DNA of 10,442 nt from an uncultured Treponema sp. (lineage in GTDB: Bacteria; Spirochaetota; Spirochaetia; Treponematales; Treponemataceae), in assembly GCA_937892225.1 (NCBI GenBank), contig CALAUH010000309.1:1-10442 (forward strand), in the 5' to 3' direction. Shown in pieces: positions 8,446-10,442 of this stretch (the stretch's first letter is position 1; the number at the start of each line of letters is the position of its first letter). Under the pieces are notes generated by a model that worked only from the letters and a program-made list of their open reading frames with translations, was not told the DNA's origin and did not search any database. The position numbers and the translations under genes were made by a program.

Positions 8446-8802
8446 ATGAGTGAAACAGAAGATAAAATCAAAGAAGTATTTTCGAAAAGTGCAAAGGCTA
8501 CAAAATCAGTTTTTGAAAAGGCAAGTTCTGCCGTTCAGGCTTTCAGTGATAAAAGTGTGACTAAAATTGAAAGAACACAGTTAAAAAATAACCGTGAAAA
8601 AAAATACGCAGAAATCGGTTTAAAAATTTCTACATTACTTTCTAAGAAAAACAGTGATATTGCAGCTTTAGGAAATTTAAAAGATGCAGAAAGTACAAAA
8701 CTTATTAAAGAAATTACAGCACTTCAAAATGAAGTTGTAAAAATTACAAAACAGATTTCTGAAAAAGATAAAGAATTAAAAACAACTAAAACTAAAAAGT
8801 AG
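8446..8802 (+). CDS. Small lysine-rich helical protein, function unknown (118 aa)
   Basis: I do not recognise a family. The protein has no signal peptide, no membrane segment and no cysteine or tryptophan, so it is predicted to be cytoplasmic. It is rich in Lys, Ser, Ala and Glu. The first 40 residues look like an amphipathic helix (VFEKASSAVQAFSDKSV), reminiscent of phasin- or YtxH-like helices though without convincing similarity. Residues about 45-112 form a probable helical hairpin or coiled coil (EITALQNEVVKITKQISEKD). The C-terminus is a basic Lys/Thr tail. It is not a STAS domain or a HATPase anti-sigma kinase, so it is not an obvious partner-switching component. It follows the phosphatase by 63 bp and precedes the next gene by 6 bp. 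The good Shine-Dalgarno and codon use like its neighbours make it a real gene. Confidence 0.85.
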   Translation: MSETEDKIKEVFSKSAKATKSVFEKASSAVQAFSDKSVTKIERTQLKNNREKKYAEIGLKISTLLSKKNSDIAALGNLKDAESTKLIKEITALQNEVVKITKQISEKDKELKTTKTKK

Positions 8803-8804
8803 GG
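8801..8804 (+). promoter_or_regulatory. Shine-Dalgarno overlapping the preceding stop codon
   Basis: AGGG begins inside the TAG stop (8800-8802) of the 118-aa gene and lies 4 nt before the ATG at 8809. The spacing is short but usable. It supports the start and suggests coupled translation of the two genes. Confidence 0.5.
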
Positions 8805-8808
8805 TATT

Positions 8809-10239
8809 ATGAAGAAAAAATTATTAATTCTTGTTTTGTTTTCGTTAATATCATCTTTGTTTGCTGCTTCTAAAAAAAATAAATCAGTTGAATATAAAAT
8901 GAATGTTTTACCAGAACGTTCTTCAGTAGTAACAGATTTAGTTTCTTATAAAGATACAGTTTATGAAACAATTTGCAGTGTTTCAAAAGTTGATTTTGAA
9001 AAAATCGATGTTTATATAAATAAATATATAGATGGTATTTATGATTCCACTTTAAGCATTGATATTCCTAAATCTCAATTTTCTAATGCAGATTTTAATA
9101 TTCCTTATCATAATCAGCATGTAAAATTATTTGTTACAGAAGAAAATGAATTTTGTCTTTTTTTAATTGCAGATAAAATAATCAATTTCTTAAAAATTCA
9201 AGATGATAAAATCGTTATTCAAAAATCATATGAATTAGAAAAGGGAGTCAGTTCCATATCAAAAATAAGTTTTAATGGATTAGATAGATTTTATTATTCA
9301 GGTGGTAATAAGAATTCAAGTATCATATGTTTTGATTTAGAAGGAAATGTAATAGTAAATAAATTTTTGAATTTAAAAGATAATTATGAGATTTATTTAG
9401 CTCCAGTACAGGATTATGTTTATGGAATATTAAGAACATTTTATACAAAAGAAACTTTTAGTACTATTATTAAATTTAGTAAAGATTTAGAAATTTTAGA
9501 TTACTATCCATATAATTTAAATGAAGATAATTCTCCTTCTTATATCAGTATACTTTCGAATTTAGAAAATAATCTTTATTTGCAATGCAGTTATTATGGT
9601 AAAAATGAAAATGGAACATCAGCACAGTATTATGTAAAATTAACACCTGAAAAAGAAAACATAATAAGTTATTATTTAGATTTTGATGATACATTTCACA
9701 TTCAAAAAAATATTTTTAATAATGATGATATAAATATTATCGGACTTTATATGTCTTCTGAAAATTATGTGAATAATTTGCTTAATAAAGAATATAATTA
9801 TAAAACTAAAATTGGACTTGTTAATGTTGATAAAGATTTAAACATAACAGAATATGAATATTCAGATGAAACAAGATTCTATAGTTTTGATATTACTACT
9901 TTTAATGATAAAATATTTATGTCTGGAACTTATGAATTAAATAATGATAATTTTATTAAGAAAGTTGCCTATAATAAAGTATTTTCAGGAAAAAAACAGG
10001 TTAAATCAAAAAATAAAATTGTTATAGCTGATATTAATCCTTTTGAAGAAACTGAAAAATATTTAGAAATGAAAAAAAAGATTTCAGATAAAATCAATAT
10101 TAGTGATTCAACAATAAATGAAATTGAATGTAGTGCAAAGTTAAAATCAATTAAATTAAATTGGTCAAATCTTGAACCAGATGATGAAAAAATATTAAGT
10201 ACAATACCATCCTTTCATAATGCTAACGAAGGTAGATAA
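8809..10239 (+). CDS. Exported beta-rich protein of unknown function (476 aa)
   Basis: I recognise no family. Residues 1-20 are a signal peptide (MKKKLLILVLFSLISSLFAA) with no lipobox cysteine; the mature protein starts with a basic SKKNKS segment and should be periplasmic or exported. From about 25 to 400 the sequence alternates short hydrophobic/aromatic strands with Asn/Asp/Gly turns (for example GLDRFYYSGGNKNSSIICFD and FNDKIFMSGTYELNNDN). Each strand group resembles a beta-propeller blade, so a propeller fold is a reasonable guess, without a diagnostic motif. The last 70 residues are charged and probably helical, ending in a polar tail. Composition looks even more Asn/Lys/Ile-rich than the upstream genes, consistent with a fast-evolving envelope protein. 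It is the last gene before the terminator at 10278, which suggests it is part of the phosphatase unit. A shared envelope role is inference. Confidence 0.82.
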   Translation: MKKKLLILVLFSLISSLFAASKKNKSVEYKMNVLPERSSVVTDLVSYKDTVYETICSVSKVDFEKIDVYINKYIDGIYDSTLSIDIPKSQFSNADFNIPYHNQHVKLFVTEENEFCLFLIADKIINFLKIQDDKIVIQKSYELEKGVSSISKISFNGLDRFYYSGGNKNSSIICFDLEGNVIVNKFLNLKDNYEIYLAPVQDYVYGILRTFYTKETFSTIIKFSKDLEILDYYPYNLNEDNSPSYISILSNLENNLYLQCSYYGKNENGTSAQYYVKLTPEKENIISYYLDFDDTFHIQKNIFNNDDINIIGLYMSSENYVNNLLNKEYNYKTKIGLVNVDKDLNITEYEYSDETRFYSFDITTFNDKIFMSGTYELNNDNFIKKVAYNKVFSGKKQVKSKNKIVIADINPFEETEKYLEMKKKISDKINISDSTINEIECSAKLKSIKLNWSNLEPDDEKILSTIPSFHNANEGR

Positions 10240-10277
10240 CTTATTTTTGAACACTATAAGTCATAGTTAATTTAGAT

Positions 10278-10322
10278 AAAAAAAACGTCATCCCTTGAAA
10301 AATAAGGAATGACGTTTTTTTT
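10278..10322. terminator. Bidirectional intrinsic terminator
   Basis: A 19-bp stem pairs 10278-10296 with 10304-10322 around a 7-nt loop (GAAAAAT). It has a single C/A mismatch (10292 with 10308). The core is CGTCAT..CCTT against AAGG.ATGACG. It is flanked by eight A on the left arm and eight T on the right arm, so it has a U-tract in both directions. It sits 38 bp after the stop of the 476-aa gene and 31 bp past the stop of the convergent minus-strand gene, so it should stop transcripts from both sides. Confidence 0.93.
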
Positions 10323-10345
10323 ATTATCAGTTTTAATTTGATAAT
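10323..10345. repeat. Small AT-rich inverted repeat beside the terminator
   Basis: ATTATCA (10323-10329) is perfectly repeated inverted as TGATAAT (10339-10345) with a 9-nt spacer. It could form a weak hairpin in the minus-strand transcript before the main terminator, or it may be chance in AT-rich DNA. Confidence 0.3.
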
Positions 10346-10353
10346 GATGTTAA

Positions 10354-10442
10354 TTAATCAATTGTATAAACCCAGCCTTCTGGTGCAGGGAGACGACCCA
10401 TCTGGATACCTGTTAATGTGTCATAAATTTCTTTTAATTTAG
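10354..10442 (-). CDS. C-terminal end of an unidentified minus-strand gene
   Basis: The minus strand gives an open frame from the right edge to a TAA at 10356-10354: 28 whole codons plus two bases. The residues include EIYDTLTGIQMGRLPAPEGW followed by VYTID and the stop. GC content is visibly higher than in the intergenic DNA, the Pro/Gly/Trp pattern looks like a conserved soluble protein, and the stop is placed just ahead of the shared terminator, so it is probably a real gene end. The fragment is too short for me to name the family. It converges on the plus-strand unit. Confidence 0.6.
   Translation of the reverse strand, partial: KLKEIYDTLTGIQMGRLPAPEGWVYTID

Noticed and set aside
10240..10266. 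Short inverted repeats CTTAT/ATAAG and CTAT/ATAG before the terminator
   Set aside because: Stems of 4-5 A/T-rich pairs are expected by chance in this sequence, and the real terminator follows immediately.
1..10442. CRISPR arrays, insertion sequences, tRNA or rRNA genes
   Set aside because: No spaced direct repeats, transposase-like frames, terminal inverted repeats or tRNA-like cloverleaf/TTCGANNC patterns were found; nearly the whole window is protein-coding.

Overview
The window is AT-rich, uses A/T-ending codons and carries short Lys/Phe/Leu-rich signal peptides. Its left edge encodes the start of a UPF0164 (FadL-like) outer-membrane protein, a family best known from treponemes. Together with a membrane-bound SpoIIE/RsbU-type phosphatase and TPR-like periplasmic proteins, this points to a spirochaete of the genus Treponema, probably a host- or gut-associated, low-GC species. 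The genus is fairly likely. The species cannot be read from this window.

Layout: the 5' part of a UPF0164 gene lies on the minus strand (1-378). A short divergent promoter region (385-487) separates it from four plus-strand genes: a 1054-aa exported TPR-like/helical protein (488-3652), a 1575-aa transmembrane PP2C-type phosphatase (3655-8382), a 118-aa lysine-rich helical cytoplasmic protein (8446-8802) and a 476-aa exported beta-rich protein (8809-10239). Gaps between these four are 2, 63 and 6 bp, so they look like one transcription unit, with a possible internal start before the third. A strong bidirectional terminator hairpin (10278-10322) closes the unit. Beyond it, a minus-strand gene enters from the right edge (10354-10442), and only its last 28 codons are visible.

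How the genes may work together: the centrepiece is the phosphatase. Its predicted topology places a large periplasmic part (Asp-box propeller, Ig/FN3-like domains and a TIG-like domain) before a first membrane segment. A second, Cache-like periplasmic sensor sits between membrane segments two and three. HAMP and SpoIIE phosphatase domains follow in the cytoplasm. The family normally dephosphorylates a STAS-domain anti-anti-sigma factor, but no STAS protein, anti-sigma kinase or sigma factor is encoded here, so the output target must lie elsewhere. The exported TPR-like protein is almost translationally coupled to the phosphatase and is the natural candidate for a periplasmic partner. The two downstream proteins are unrecognised. 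The whole cassette could be an undescribed envelope-sensing partner-switching system, but that is inference from gene order and domain architecture.
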